Source of the DNA: Streptosporangium pseudovulgare
Lineage (GTDB): Bacteria > Actinomycetota > Actinomycetes > Streptosporangiales > Streptosporangiaceae
Reading direction: 5' to 3'
DNA: 64,000 bases
Assembly (NCBI RefSeq): GCF_014648055.1
Contig: NZ_BMQJ01000021.1
Location: 1-64,000, forward strand
Position numbers and translations under genes: made by a program. Shown piece by piece: positions 8,699 through 16,956 of this stretch (position 1 is the first letter of the stretch; every line of letters starts with the position of its first letter). Under the pieces are notes generated by a model. That model was not told the DNA's origin, did no database searches, and was given only the letters and a program-made list of their open reading frames with translations.

Positions 8699-9534
8699 AG
8701 CGCACGCTCCTTGATGGCCCGGGCGGTCCGCGGATCGAGGGCGTCGCGCAGCGTGTCGCCCAGGAAGTTGAAGGCGAGCACCACGGTCAGGATGGCGAGA
8801 CCGGGGAAGGCCGCCACCCACCAGCTGTCGAAGACCTCCACGCCGGAGGCGACCATGGCGCCCCACTCGGGGGACGGCGGCTTCGCGCCGAGCCCGAGAA
8901 AGGACAGGCCGGACAGCAGGAGCAGCGCGGTGCCGATGTCCAGGGTCGCCAGCACCAGGATCGGCCCGGTGACGTTCGGCAGCACGTCCACGCGCAGGGA
9001 GCGCCAGGCGGAGAATCCCAGCAGCCGCCCGCTCAGCACGAACTCGCGTTGCCGCACGCCCAGCACCAGGCCGCGGGTGACGCGGGCGTAGGCGGGCCAG
9101 GCGACGACGAGGACGGCCAGTACGGCGTTGGCGAGGCTCGCGCCGAGCGCGGCGGCGACGACCATGGCCAGGATGACGGTGGGGAAGGCGAAGACGAGGT
9201 CGGCGAACCGCATGATCGTCTCATCTACCCATTTACCGAAATATCCGGAAATGGCGCCTAGAAGACCGCCCACCAGCACCGACATCGCGACCAGCAGCAG
9301 CGTCAGGGGGATCGACAGACGCGCGCCGTACATGACCCTGCTGAGGATGTCGCGGCCGAGCTGGTCGGTGCCGAACCAGTGGCCGGGGCCCGGTGGCGCC
9401 AGCCGCGGCAGCTCCTGGGCGAGCGGGTCGTGCGGGGCCAGCAGCGGGGCGGAGAGCGCGATCACGAACCAGGCGAGCGCGATGACCCCACCGGTGATCG
9501 CCAGCGGCTGCCGCCACGCGCGGGGGAGCTTCAC
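8695..9534 (-). CDS. Oligopeptide-type ABC transporter permease (DppC type)
   Basis: This 279-residue membrane protein has an N-terminal anchor helix and the DppC inner-membrane domain. FGTDQLGRDILSRVMYGARLSI is the family signature after the first periplasmic loop, and the EAA-like cytoplasmic loop contains RSLRVDVLPN followed by LSFLGLGAKPPSPEWG. The GTG start at 9534 is supported by GGAGG 6 nt upstream. A 91-nt gap separates it from the DppB-type gene, the only sizeable break in the operon. It pairs with that permease to make the translocation channel. Confidence 0.92.
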   Translation of the reverse strand: MKLPRAWRQPLAITGGVIALAWFVIALSAPLLAPHDPLAQELPRLAPPGPGHWFGTDQLGRDILSRVMYGARLSIPLTLLLVAMSVLVGGLLGAISGYFGKWVDETIMRFADLVFAFPTVILAMVVAAALGASLANAVLAVLVVAWPAYARVTRGLVLGVRQREFVLSGRLLGFSAWRSLRVDVLPNVTGPILVLATLDIGTALLLLSGLSFLGLGAKPPSPEWGAMVASGVEVFDSWWVAAFPGLAILTVVLAFNFLGDTLRDALDPRTARAIKERAL

Positions 9535-9625
9535 CGCGGCCTCCGCGGGGCGTCCCGGCCGGCGAGGACACCGTCGGGGGCACCGTCGGGGACGGCGCCG
9601 GGGAGGGCGTCGGGGAGGGAAGGGG

Positions 9626-10723
9626 TCACGACAGTCTCACTCGGGGGTCGATGACGCCGTACAGGACGTCGACGATCAGGTTGATGACGAGGTAGACCCC
9701 GCCCACGACCAGGCCGACGCCCATGACGGCGGGCAGGTCCAGGGTGGTCGCGCTCTTGTAGGCGTACTGCCCCACACCCGGCCAGGCGAAGATCGCCTCG
9801 ACCAGGACGGTGCCGGACAGCAGGCTGCCGAAGGCCAGGCCCGCGACGGTGATGACCGGCACCAGTGCCGGGCGCAGCACGTAGCGGAACAGGATCACCC
9901 GCGGCGGCAGCCCCTTGGCCCGCCCGGCGCGCACGTGGTCCTGGCCCAGCACCTCCAGCACCGCCGACCGGGTGAACCGGGTCAGCAGGCCGATCGTGTA
10001 CAGGGCGAGCACCAGCGCCGGGGTGACCAGGTGGCCCACGGCCGAGGAGAACACGTCCCACTGGCCCGCGAGGGCGGCGTCGAGGGTGTAGAGGCCGGTG
10101 ACGTGCGGCGGCGGGGTCAGGCCCGGGTCGATGCGGCCGCTGCCCGGAGCGATCCGCAGCCGGTAGAAGAGGACGTAGAACGCCGTCAGCGCCAGCCAGA
10201 ACGTGGGCACGGAGATGCCGAACAGGCTGAGAACGCGCAGCAGGTGGTCGGAGAACCGGTCGCGGCGCAGCGCCGCGACGACGCCGAACGCCACGCCCAC
10301 GACGATGGAGATCAGAATCGCGGCGCCGGCCAGCTCCAGCGTGGCCGGCACCGAGTCGGCCAGGTCGTCCAGGACCGGGCGGTGGCTCTGCTGGCTCGTC
10401 CCGAGGTCGCCCTGGACGACTCCCCGCAGGTGCAGCAGGTACTGCTCGGGGAGCGGCTTGTCCAGCCCGTGCTCGGTCCGCCACTGGGCGACGATCGCCG
10501 GGTCGCCCAGGGCGCGCTGGCCGAGGTTGGCCGCGACGGGGTCGCCGGGGACCAGGTTGGTCAGCACAAAGGTGACCAGCGTGATGCCCACCGCCAGCAG
10601 CAGCGCGGTGAGCACCCTGCGGACCAGGAAGCGGGCCAGCGGGCTCCGGGCGCCGCGGCGGCCCGGCTCCCGCCGGGCCGCCTTCGGGTCGTCACCCGGC
10701 GCCGGTGGGCGCTTGATCGACAC
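9626..10723 (-). CDS. Oligopeptide-type ABC transporter permease (DppB type)
   Basis: The 365-residue permease has a hydrophilic N-terminal extension of about 30 residues, then the DppB start FLVRRVLTALLLAVGITLVTF with VPGDPVA after TM1. The EAA loop VRAGRAKGLPPRVILFRYVLRPALVPV and the C-terminal VLYGVIDPRVRLS are diagnostic. About six membrane segments are expected. It lies 9 nt downstream of the solute-binding protein gene, so the two are clearly co-transcribed. Confidence 0.93.
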   Translation of the reverse strand: MSIKRPPAPGDDPKAARREPGRRGARSPLARFLVRRVLTALLLAVGITLVTFVLTNLVPGDPVAANLGQRALGDPAIVAQWRTEHGLDKPLPEQYLLHLRGVVQGDLGTSQQSHRPVLDDLADSVPATLELAGAAILISIVVGVAFGVVAALRRDRFSDHLLRVLSLFGISVPTFWLALTAFYVLFYRLRIAPGSGRIDPGLTPPPHVTGLYTLDAALAGQWDVFSSAVGHLVTPALVLALYTIGLLTRFTRSAVLEVLGQDHVRAGRAKGLPPRVILFRYVLRPALVPVITVAGLAFGSLLSGTVLVEAIFAWPGVGQYAYKSATTLDLPAVMGVGLVVGGVYLVINLIVDVLYGVIDPRVRLS

Positions 10724-10732
10724 TGACGGTCC

Positions 10733-12346
10733 TTACTTGACGCCGAGGCCGGCGACGTCGACGGTCCACACCGGGTTGAACTTCAGGCCGGTGACGGAGG
10801 AGGCCGTCACGATGTTCTGGCCGGGCTGGATGAGCGGGATGAACGGGCCGGAGGCGTTCAGCTTCGTCTGGATGTCGGTGTACGCCTGCTTGCGCGCGTC
10901 CTCGCCGGTCTCGGCGGCGGCCTTGTCGCCCGCCGCCTCCAGCTCCTTGTCGGCGCCGGCCTTCCACCCGGCCCGCAGGCCCACCAGCTTGCCGGGCAGG
11001 AACGACAGGTAGTCGCTGGGGTCGGGGTAGTCGGGGCCCCAGTACCACAGGCCCAGCTCCTCCTTGCCGTTGCGGTAGTTGTCCAGGGCGGTGGTGACCG
11101 GCGCGGGGACCAGGTCCACCGTGATGCCGACCTCCTTGAGGTTGGCCTGGATCCGCTCGGCGAGGGGCTGGAAGGACAGGCCGTTGACGGTCAGCTCGCT
11201 GGGGTACTCCAGCTTGACCGTCGGGTTCACCAGGCCGCTCTCCTTCAGGGCGGCCTTGGCGCCCTCGACGTCGCGCCCGGCGGCCGCCTCCGGCGGGAGC
11301 GCGCCGAGCAGCATCGACGGGATGACGCCGGGCGCCTGCACCGAGCCCTCGCCGGCCAGCTCCAGCAGGCCCGCGTAGTCGACGCCCTTGCGGACGGCCT
11401 CGGCGAACTTGGGATCGGAGGTGACCTTGCTGACCGAGGGGTCCCGGTTGGCCAGCAGGAAGATGACGTTGGCCGACGCCGTCCTCGTGACCTGCAGGTC
11501 ACCGGTGATCCCGGCGACCTGGTCGCCGGAGAGGTTCAGCGCGACCTGGCTGTCGCCGCGGGAGATGTTGAGCTTCTGGGTCGCCGCCTCGACGTTGCGG
11601 ATCACGACCTTGTCGTAGGCCGGCTTGGCCTGACCCCAGTACTTCGCGTTGGCCCGCAGCACCACCTGGCTGCTGACGTTGAACGACTCGATGGTGTAGG
11701 GCCCGGAGCCCGCCGACGCGGAGTTGAGGTACTGCTCGGCCTTGTCGTTCGGGTCGGCGGTGGCGCCGTGCTCCTTGGCGACCTTGGAGTTGAGGATGCC
11801 CAGCGCGGGGTTGGGCAGGATGTACGGCAGCGCCGCGTTGGCCTTCGCCGAGGTCAGGGTGATCGTCGTGTCGTCGGTCTTGGCGACCTCGACGCCGTCG
11901 AGCAGGAAGGACGGCGTGCCCTTCATGTCGCGCACCCGGTTCAGGGAGAAGACGACGTCGTCGGCGGTCACCGGGGACCCGTCGGCGAACGTGGCGTCCT
12001 TGCGGAGCTTCAGGGTGAGCGTCTTACCGTCCTTGGACAGCTCGAACGACTCCGCGAGGGCCGGCACCGGCTTGGTGACGTCGGAGCCCTCGAAGGTGAG
12101 CAGGGTCTCGTAGGCCGCCTTGCCGACGATCAGGCCGGTGGGCTCGTAGGTGCGCCCGGGGTCGGCCGTCTTCAGGTCGAAGGAGGTGTCGATCACCAGC
12201 GTCTTGGAACCGGCGCCTCCGCCGCCTCCGGACGCGGGGGCCGAAGACGAGCCGCCGCCTGAGCAGGCGGCGAGGGCGAGGGCGCCGGTGAGCAGCACCG
12301 GCAGCAGGGCCGCCTTCGCCCCCGGGCGCCGAGAACGGGTCGCCAT
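10733..12346 (-). CDS. Solute-binding lipoprotein of an Opp/Dpp-type ABC importer (SBP family 5)
   Basis: The 537-residue protein has a lipoprotein signal peptide with lipobox LAAC (Cys about 28) followed by a Gly/Ser linker, so it should be anchored outside the membrane. The family-5 hallmark is YEPTGLIVGKAAYETLLTFEG...ALAESFELSKDGKTLTLKLRKDATFADGSPVTADDVVFSLNRV split over about residues 60-135. It captures peptides or similar ligands for the permease pair downstream. It is first in a six-gene operon and is divergent from an Lrp/AsnC regulator, suggesting control by amino-acid supply. GGAGG lies 7 nt before the ATG. The ligand cannot be read from sequence. Confidence 0.93.
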   Translation of the reverse strand: MATRSRRPGAKAALLPVLLTGALALAACSGGGSSSAPASGGGGGAGSKTLVIDTSFDLKTADPGRTYEPTGLIVGKAAYETLLTFEGSDVTKPVPALAESFELSKDGKTLTLKLRKDATFADGSPVTADDVVFSLNRVRDMKGTPSFLLDGVEVAKTDDTTITLTSAKANAALPYILPNPALGILNSKVAKEHGATADPNDKAEQYLNSASAGSGPYTIESFNVSSQVVLRANAKYWGQAKPAYDKVVIRNVEAATQKLNISRGDSQVALNLSGDQVAGITGDLQVTRTASANVIFLLANRDPSVSKVTSDPKFAEAVRKGVDYAGLLELAGEGSVQAPGVIPSMLLGALPPEAAAGRDVEGAKAALKESGLVNPTVKLEYPSELTVNGLSFQPLAERIQANLKEVGITVDLVPAPVTTALDNYRNGKEELGLWYWGPDYPDPSDYLSFLPGKLVGLRAGWKAGADKELEAAGDKAAAETGEDARKQAYTDIQTKLNASGPFIPLIQPGQNIVTASSVTGLKFNPVWTVDVAGLGVK

Positions 12347-12365
12347 TTTGTGTCCTCCGAAATTG

Positions 12366-12377
12366 GTCCATATGGAC
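12366..12377. promoter_or_regulatory. Perfect 12-bp palindrome, possible Lrp/AsnC operator
   Basis: GTCCATATGGAC is a perfect palindrome 20 nt upstream of the solute-binding protein start, in the divergent spacer shared with the Lrp/AsnC gene. GTCC recurs at about 12393, 12403 and 12415, so an extended site with phased half-sites is possible. Confidence 0.45.
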
Positions 12378-12434
12378 GTTTGGTCGCCGATCGTCCTGTA
12401 TTGTCCGGCAGAAAGTCCAGCACGGGGCGGAAAG

Positions 12435-12450
12435 CCGAGACGAATCTCGG
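12435..12450 (+). promoter_or_regulatory. Hairpin just upstream of the Lrp/AsnC ribosome-binding site
   Basis: CCGAGA-CGAA-TCTCGG forms a perfect 6-bp stem with a 4-nt loop directly before the GAGAGG Shine-Dalgarno (12453-12458). It could be an autoregulatory operator or a leader RNA hairpin. Confidence 0.4.
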
Positions 12451-12465
12451 TCGAGAGGTATGGTC

Positions 12466-13137
12466 ATGACCGAAACATCAAGCAATCCGGCTCACGGAGG
12501 CACCCAGCCTGGACGGATCGGCATCGGCCTCGAACTCGACACCACGCACCTGAAGATCCTCGAAGTGCTGCGGGAGAACGGCAGGATCTCCGTCGCGGCC
12601 CTCGCCGAGCGCGTCGGCATCTCACGGGCGAACGCCTACACCCGGTTCGAGGCGCTGCGCGCCGACGGCGCGATCAGGCGGTTCACCGCCGAGATCGACC
12701 ACGTCCGCGCGGGGCTGGGCATCACCGCGCTGATCTTCGTGACCGTCCGGCAGCAGATGTGGCGCCAGTTCCGCGCCGAGCTCGCGGCGATGCCCGAGGT
12801 GGAGTACTGCGCGATCACCACCGGCCAGCACGACGCCATGATCCAGGTGCGGATGGCCGACGTCGCCGCCGTGCACGCCATGGTGACCGAACGGCTGGCG
12901 GGCATCCCGGCGGTCAAGGCGACCGAGACGGTCTTCATCCTGGACGAGGTGATCAGGCGGCCCTACGTGCTGCCGGGGGACCGGGCGGGCGGGCGGGCCG
13001 CCCGCCGTACGGCCCCGGAACCCACCGGGCCCGCGGGCTCCGGGAGCACCGCGGGCCCGGGAGGCGAGGTTCCGCTGGGCAAGATGCGCTTCGTGGGCGC
13101 GGCCGAGGGCCGCGGCCGGCTCCAGCGCGACGGCTGA
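12466..13137 (+). CDS. Lrp/AsnC-family transcriptional regulator
   Basis: The 223-residue protein has an N-terminal HTH (LDTTHLKILEVLRENGRISVAALAERVGISRANAYTRFEAL in pieces, about residues 24-66) and a C-terminal RAM ligand-sensing domain (about 85-160). A Pro/Gly-rich, probably disordered tail of about 60 residues is unusual for the family, whose members are normally about 150 residues. I prefer the ATG at 12466, which has GAGAGG 7 nt upstream, over the ATG at 12460. Divergent from the Opp/M24 operon, it probably senses an amino acid and controls that operon and itself. Confidence 0.88.
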   Translation: MTETSSNPAHGGTQPGRIGIGLELDTTHLKILEVLRENGRISVAALAERVGISRANAYTRFEALRADGAIRRFTAEIDHVRAGLGITALIFVTVRQQMWRQFRAELAAMPEVEYCAITTGQHDAMIQVRMADVAAVHAMVTERLAGIPAVKATETVFILDEVIRRPYVLPGDRAGGRAARRTAPEPTGPAGSGSTAGPGGEVPLGKMRFVGAAEGRGRLQRDG

Positions 13138-13141
13138 CCGG

Positions 13142-13495
13142 TCAGACGACCTCGTCGCACACGCTCACGTGCACCGTGTCGTCCCCGGTGAACGTGAACT
13201 CCTCCACCAGGCGGAGGCGGCCTCCGTCGCGGGGCTCGATGCGGCTGCCGCTGCGCCCGCCGGCGCGTTCCCCGTTCTTGAGCAGGTGGACGTAGGAGAT
13301 TTCGATCCGGTCGCCGTCCCGGGTGCCGATGAACCGCCCGTGGACCACCGTGTCACCGGTGTAGTCGCCCCAGATGACCCCACCGGACTCCCGGTAGGAG
13401 AACTCGGTGGGCCCGGCCGGGTCCACCTCGCTGGCCGTCGAGCTGACCATGACGAACCTGCGGCCGTCGAGATTGAGGAGATCGCTGTCGTTCAC
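13142..13495 (-). CDS. Small uncharacterised beta-rich protein
   Basis: The 117-residue protein has no signal peptide or membrane segment. The pattern (RRFVMVSSTASEVDP, FSYRESGGVIWGDYTGDTVVHGRFIG, DRIEISYVHLLKNGE) suggests a small beta-barrel and resembles short proteins that databases often mislabel as n-acetylglutamate synthase; no such enzymatic motif is present. The gene converges with the Lrp gene: the two TGA stops lie 4 nt apart within the palindrome CTGACCGGTCAG at 13134-13145. It stands before the end of the egt operon but is not obviously part of it. Function unknown. Confidence 0.6.
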   Translation of the reverse strand: MNDSDLLNLDGRRFVMVSSTASEVDPAGPTEFSYRESGGVIWGDYTGDTVVHGRFIGTRDGDRIEISYVHLLKNGERAGGRSGSRIEPRDGGRLRLVEEFTFTGDDTVHVSVCDEVV

Positions 13496-13549
13496 GTCTC
13501 AGCATCGTGCCGCTCCGCCGGGCTCACGCAACCGACCCTGGACGTTTCG

Positions 13550-13568
13550 CCCGGCGGGGGACGCCGGG
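13550..13568. terminator. Hairpin downstream of egtD
   Basis: CCCGGCG (13550-13556) pairs with CGCCGGG (13562-13568) around a 5-nt loop, 53 nt beyond the egtD stop. It is a plausible terminator of the ergothioneine operon. Confidence 0.45.
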
Positions 13569-13620
13569 GCGGTGATGTGTCCAGTCGCCTCCCCGCTCCG
13601 GAGGGACCGCCGAGACCCGC

Positions 13621-14601
13621 TCAGGTCCCGGCCAGCACCAGGGCGAAGTCCCCGTCCGGGTCGGTCAGGAAGCGGATCACCGTGAACCCGGCCCGGGACA
13701 GCTCCCGGCGCAGGCCGTCCGGGCGGAACTTGGCGCTGATCTCGGTGCGGGTCTCCTCACCGGCGGTGAACGGGATCGACAGGCCCAGGTCGCCGATCCG
13801 CACCCGCATGTCCCGGGTCGCGCGCAGCCGCATCTCGATCCAGTCGTTGCGCACGTCGTAGAGGGCGACGTGGGCGAACGCCTCCGGGTCGAAGTCCGCC
13901 CCCAGCTCCCGGTTGAGCACGTGCAGCACGTTGCGGTTGAAGGCGGCCGTCACCCCGGCCGCGTCGTCGTAGGCGCGCACCAGCCTCCCGGTGTCCTTGA
14001 CCAGGTCGGCCCCGAGCAGCAGGGTGTCGCCCGGCGTCAGCGTGGCGCGCAGCCCGGTGAGGAATACCTCGCGCGCCGCCGGGTCGAGGTTGCCGACGGT
14101 GCCGCCGAGGAAGGCCACCATCCGCCGCCCGGCCCTGGGCAGCAGCGCCAGGTGCCGCTCGAAGTCGGCGCGCACCGCCCGCACGGTCACCCCCGGGTAG
14201 CGGGCGGCGAGCCGGTGCGCGGCGTCGCCCAGCGTGACGGCGTCGACGTCCACCGGCGTGTAGGCGCGCAGCGCGCCCGCCCGCTCCATGGCGTCCAGCA
14301 GCAGGACGGTCTTCTCGCTGGTGCCCGAGCCCAGCTCGACCAGGGTGTCGGCACCGCTCAGCCGGGCGATCTCGTCGGCGTGCCCGCGCAGGACGACCAG
14401 CTCGCGGCGCGTGGGGTAGTACTCCGGCAGCCGGGTGATGCGCGAGAACAGCTCGCTGCCCGCCGCGTCGTAGAACCACTTGGGCGGCAGCCACTTGGCC
14501 GCGGCCGTCAACCCGGCGCGGACGTCGTGTTCGAGGGACTGGCGCAGGTAGCCGCGGTCGAGATGGTCGATCAGCTCCACGGCCTGCCGGGTGACTGTCA
14601 C
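13621..14601 (-). CDS. egtD: L-histidine N-alpha-methyltransferase EgtD
   Basis: The 326-residue cytosolic enzyme makes hercynine (N-alpha-trimethylhistidine) from histidine and three SAM, the first committed step of ergothioneine synthesis. Signature stretches are LPPKWFYDAAGSELFSRITRLPEYYPTRRE split near residues 38-67, the SAM-binding loop LVELGSGTSEKT (about 83-94), and FLGGTVGNLDP. Length is close to the roughly 320 residues of characterised EgtD. The GTG at 14601 is preceded by GGGAGG at 6 nt spacing; the open frame further upstream is not coding. It is the last gene of egtABCD, with 76 nt to egtC. Confidence 0.95.
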   Translation of the reverse strand: MTVTRQAVELIDHLDRGYLRQSLEHDVRAGLTAAAKWLPPKWFYDAAGSELFSRITRLPEYYPTRRELVVLRGHADEIARLSGADTLVELGSGTSEKTVLLLDAMERAGALRAYTPVDVDAVTLGDAAHRLAARYPGVTVRAVRADFERHLALLPRAGRRMVAFLGGTVGNLDPAAREVFLTGLRATLTPGDTLLLGADLVKDTGRLVRAYDDAAGVTAAFNRNVLHVLNRELGADFDPEAFAHVALYDVRNDWIEMRLRATRDMRVRIGDLGLSIPFTAGEETRTEISAKFRPDGLRRELSRAGFTVIRFLTDPDGDFALVLAGT

Positions 14602-14677
14602 GGGAACCTCCCTGGATCGGTGGACGGGGTGGTGGTACGCCGGTCCGGTACGGGGCCGGCCCCGTACCGGGCGCCGG

Positions 14678-15457
14678 TCACAGCGGCTGGAGCTCCACGC
14701 CGCCGGCGGAGACGAGGAGGAGGTGCCGGTCCGGTACGGCCCGCCAGCCCGGCCGGTCGTCCAGCGGTTCGCTCGCCACGAGCACGCCCCCGCCGGCGTG
14801 CGGGGAGCCCTGGGGCCGTGGGCCCGGGAGCGACGAGCCCGGGTACGGAAGGTCCGGGCCGGGGCGGTCCGCGCGCAGGAAGAGCGTGTCGCCCCAGGTG
14901 GTCGCGGCGAGCGCGGCGCCGTCACAGGCCAGCAGGTTCAGGCGGGCACCGGGGTCCTTGGCCCCGGCGTGGACGACGACCTCGGCGAGGGACTCGCCGA
15001 GCGGCCGGCCCTCACGCCGCCGGGCGAACACCGCCGCGGCCACCCACGCGGAGTCGCAGGCGCTCGGCGCGTCGTCGGCCAGGTCCCGCAGCGCGTCCCG
15101 GGCGACGCGGCCGTTGTGGCTGAGCAGCCACGGGCCGTCGGTGAAGGGCGCGGTCGCGGTCTCCTCGATCGGCATGCCCACGGTGGCCGTGCGCACCGCC
15201 GCCAGCAGGCACCCCGAGCGGGCGGCCCGGGCCAGGGCGGGCAGGTTGGCGTCGGTCCACATCGGGACGGCGCGGCGGTAGCGGACCGGTTCGGGAAGGG
15301 ACCCGTCGTACCAGCCCATGCCGAAACCGTCGGCGTTGACCCGGCCGTGGCGCTGCATGCGGGGCGCGTAGGACTGCCGCAACAGCCCGTGCTCGGGCTC
15401 GTGGATCAGCGAGGCCAGGGACCGGGGGGCGCCCAGCCAGGCGGCGTGCCGGCACAT
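14678..15457 (-). CDS. egtC: Gamma-glutamyl hercynylcysteine sulfoxide amidohydrolase EgtC
   Basis: This 259-residue class-II glutamine-amidotransferase-like (Ntn) hydrolase has the nucleophile Cys2 exposed after removal of Met (MCRHAAWLG). HGRVNADGFGMGWY and LLSHNGRV are the usual Ntn signatures. It removes the gamma-glutamyl group from the EgtB product, giving hercynylcysteine sulfoxide. A Gly/Pro-rich loop near residue 205 is longer than usual. It is the third gene of the egt operon, 63 nt after egtB. Confidence 0.94.
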   Translation of the reverse strand: MCRHAAWLGAPRSLASLIHEPEHGLLRQSYAPRMQRHGRVNADGFGMGWYDGSLPEPVRYRRAVPMWTDANLPALARAARSGCLLAAVRTATVGMPIEETATAPFTDGPWLLSHNGRVARDALRDLADDAPSACDSAWVAAAVFARRREGRPLGESLAEVVVHAGAKDPGARLNLLACDGAALAATTWGDTLFLRADRPGPDLPYPGSSLPGPRPQGSPHAGGGVLVASEPLDDRPGWRAVPDRHLLLVSAGGVELQPL

Positions 15458-15520
15458 CAGGCGTCCTCCCGGGCCGCGGGCCGGTGGGCCGGGTCTCCCC
15501 AGCGAACATGCGCCGGCATG

Positions 15521-16873
15521 TCAGGACTCCTCGGCGGACGCCGACCGGGCGCAGCGGAACCCGGAGAAGATCTGCCGCCGGATCGGCAGGTCCCAGTTGC
15601 GGAACGTGGTGCGGACCGCCGCCGGGTCGGCCGCCCAGGAGCCGCCGCGCAGCACCCGGTGGCCGGAGCCGAAGAAGACCTCGCTGTACTCCCGGTAGGG
15701 GAAGCTGCGGAAACCCGGGTAGGGCAGGAAGTGCGAGGCGGTCCACTCCCACACGTCCCCGACCATCTGCTCGGCGCCGTAGGCGCTCGCCCCGGCGGGG
15801 TAGGCCCCCAGCGGCGCCGGCCGCGCGGCCCGGTGCCCCAGGTTCGCCCTGCCGGGCCCGGGGTCGTCGTCGCCCCACGGGTAGGCCCGCGCCCGCCCGG
15901 CCACCGGGTCCCACCCGCACGCCTTCTCCCACTCGGCCTCGGTGGGCAGCCTCCTGCCGGCCCAGCGGGCGTACGCCTCGGCCTCGTACCAGCACACGTG
16001 CTGCACCGGCTCGTCCATGAGGACCGGCTCGGTCCGGCCGAAGCGGGTGCGCCACCAGTCACCGCCGTCCCTGATCCAGAACAGCGGCGCGCGGGCCCGG
16101 CTCTCGCGCAGCCAGCGCCCGCCCTCCTCGCTCCACCACCGCGGGTCGTCGTAGCCGCCGTCCTCGACGAACGCGGCGTAGGCGGCGTTGCCGACGGGGA
16201 ACCGGTCGATCCAGTAGGCGGGCAGGTCCACCGGGTGAGCGGGCCGCTCGTTGTCGTAGGCCCACGGCAGCGTGGAGGTGCCCATGAGGAAGGGGCCCGC
16301 GGGCACGAACACCTCCTCCGGCCCGCCGGGGCGGCCGGGCGGCAGCTCGGCGTCGCGCACCAGGCCCGGCTCGCCGGAGAGCTGGAGGGTGGCGAGCATC
16401 GTCTCGTCGTGCTGGTGCTCGTGCTGGATGACCAGGCCGAAGACGAAGCCGCCACGGCGCAGCGGGTCGGGGTCGTTCGGGTCGAAGCCGTCCAGGACGT
16501 CCAGCACCCGGCCGCGCACGCCCTCGATGTAGCGGCGCGCCTCGGCCGGTCCCAGGATCGGCAGGGAGGGCCTGTCCCGGCGCGGATGCCTGAACGCGTC
16601 GTACAGGTCGTCGATCTCCGGCCGCAGCGGGGTGATCCCGCCGGCCTCGCGCAGCACCCACAGCTCCTCGTAGTTGCCGACGTGCGCCAGGTCCCACACC
16701 AGCGGCGACATCAGCGGCGAGTGCTGCCGCACCAGCAGGTCGTCCTCGGCGTCGGTGTAGGCCAGCGACCTGCCGCGCACCGCGATCAGCTCGGCGGCGA
16801 TCCGCTCCTTGAGGCGGTCCGCGTCGGTCCCGTCAACGATCATCCTGCCCAACCCGCTCATCCCCTTCGTCAC
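15521..16873 (-). CDS. egtB: Ergothioneine sulfoxide synthase EgtB
   Basis: The 450-residue non-haem iron enzyme joins gamma-glutamylcysteine to hercynine with O2. The N-terminal DinB-like domain carries the presumed facial triad His64 (DLAHVGNYEE) and His151/His155 (HEHQHD). The C-terminal FGE-sulfatase-like domain runs from about residue 185 (VFVPAGPFLMGT) to the end (LRGGSWA...FRNWDLP...GFRCARS). The GTG start at 16873 has GAGGAGG at about 8 nt; an in-frame ATG at 16861 is an alternative. It needs gamma-glutamylcysteine made by EgtA just upstream. Confidence 0.95.
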   Translation of the reverse strand: MTKGMSGLGRMIVDGTDADRLKERIAAELIAVRGRSLAYTDAEDDLLVRQHSPLMSPLVWDLAHVGNYEELWVLREAGGITPLRPEIDDLYDAFRHPRRDRPSLPILGPAEARRYIEGVRGRVLDVLDGFDPNDPDPLRRGGFVFGLVIQHEHQHDETMLATLQLSGEPGLVRDAELPPGRPGGPEEVFVPAGPFLMGTSTLPWAYDNERPAHPVDLPAYWIDRFPVGNAAYAAFVEDGGYDDPRWWSEEGGRWLRESRARAPLFWIRDGGDWWRTRFGRTEPVLMDEPVQHVCWYEAEAYARWAGRRLPTEAEWEKACGWDPVAGRARAYPWGDDDPGPGRANLGHRAARPAPLGAYPAGASAYGAEQMVGDVWEWTASHFLPYPGFRSFPYREYSEVFFGSGHRVLRGGSWAADPAAVRTTFRNWDLPIRRQIFSGFRCARSASAEES

Positions 16874-16956
16874 CCCGCGTCCTCCTCACCGTCCGTGCCG
16901 CGCGCGCCGCCCGTACGGTGGCCCGCGCCGCCCGTGTGCGCCCGTGGTGCCGGCCG

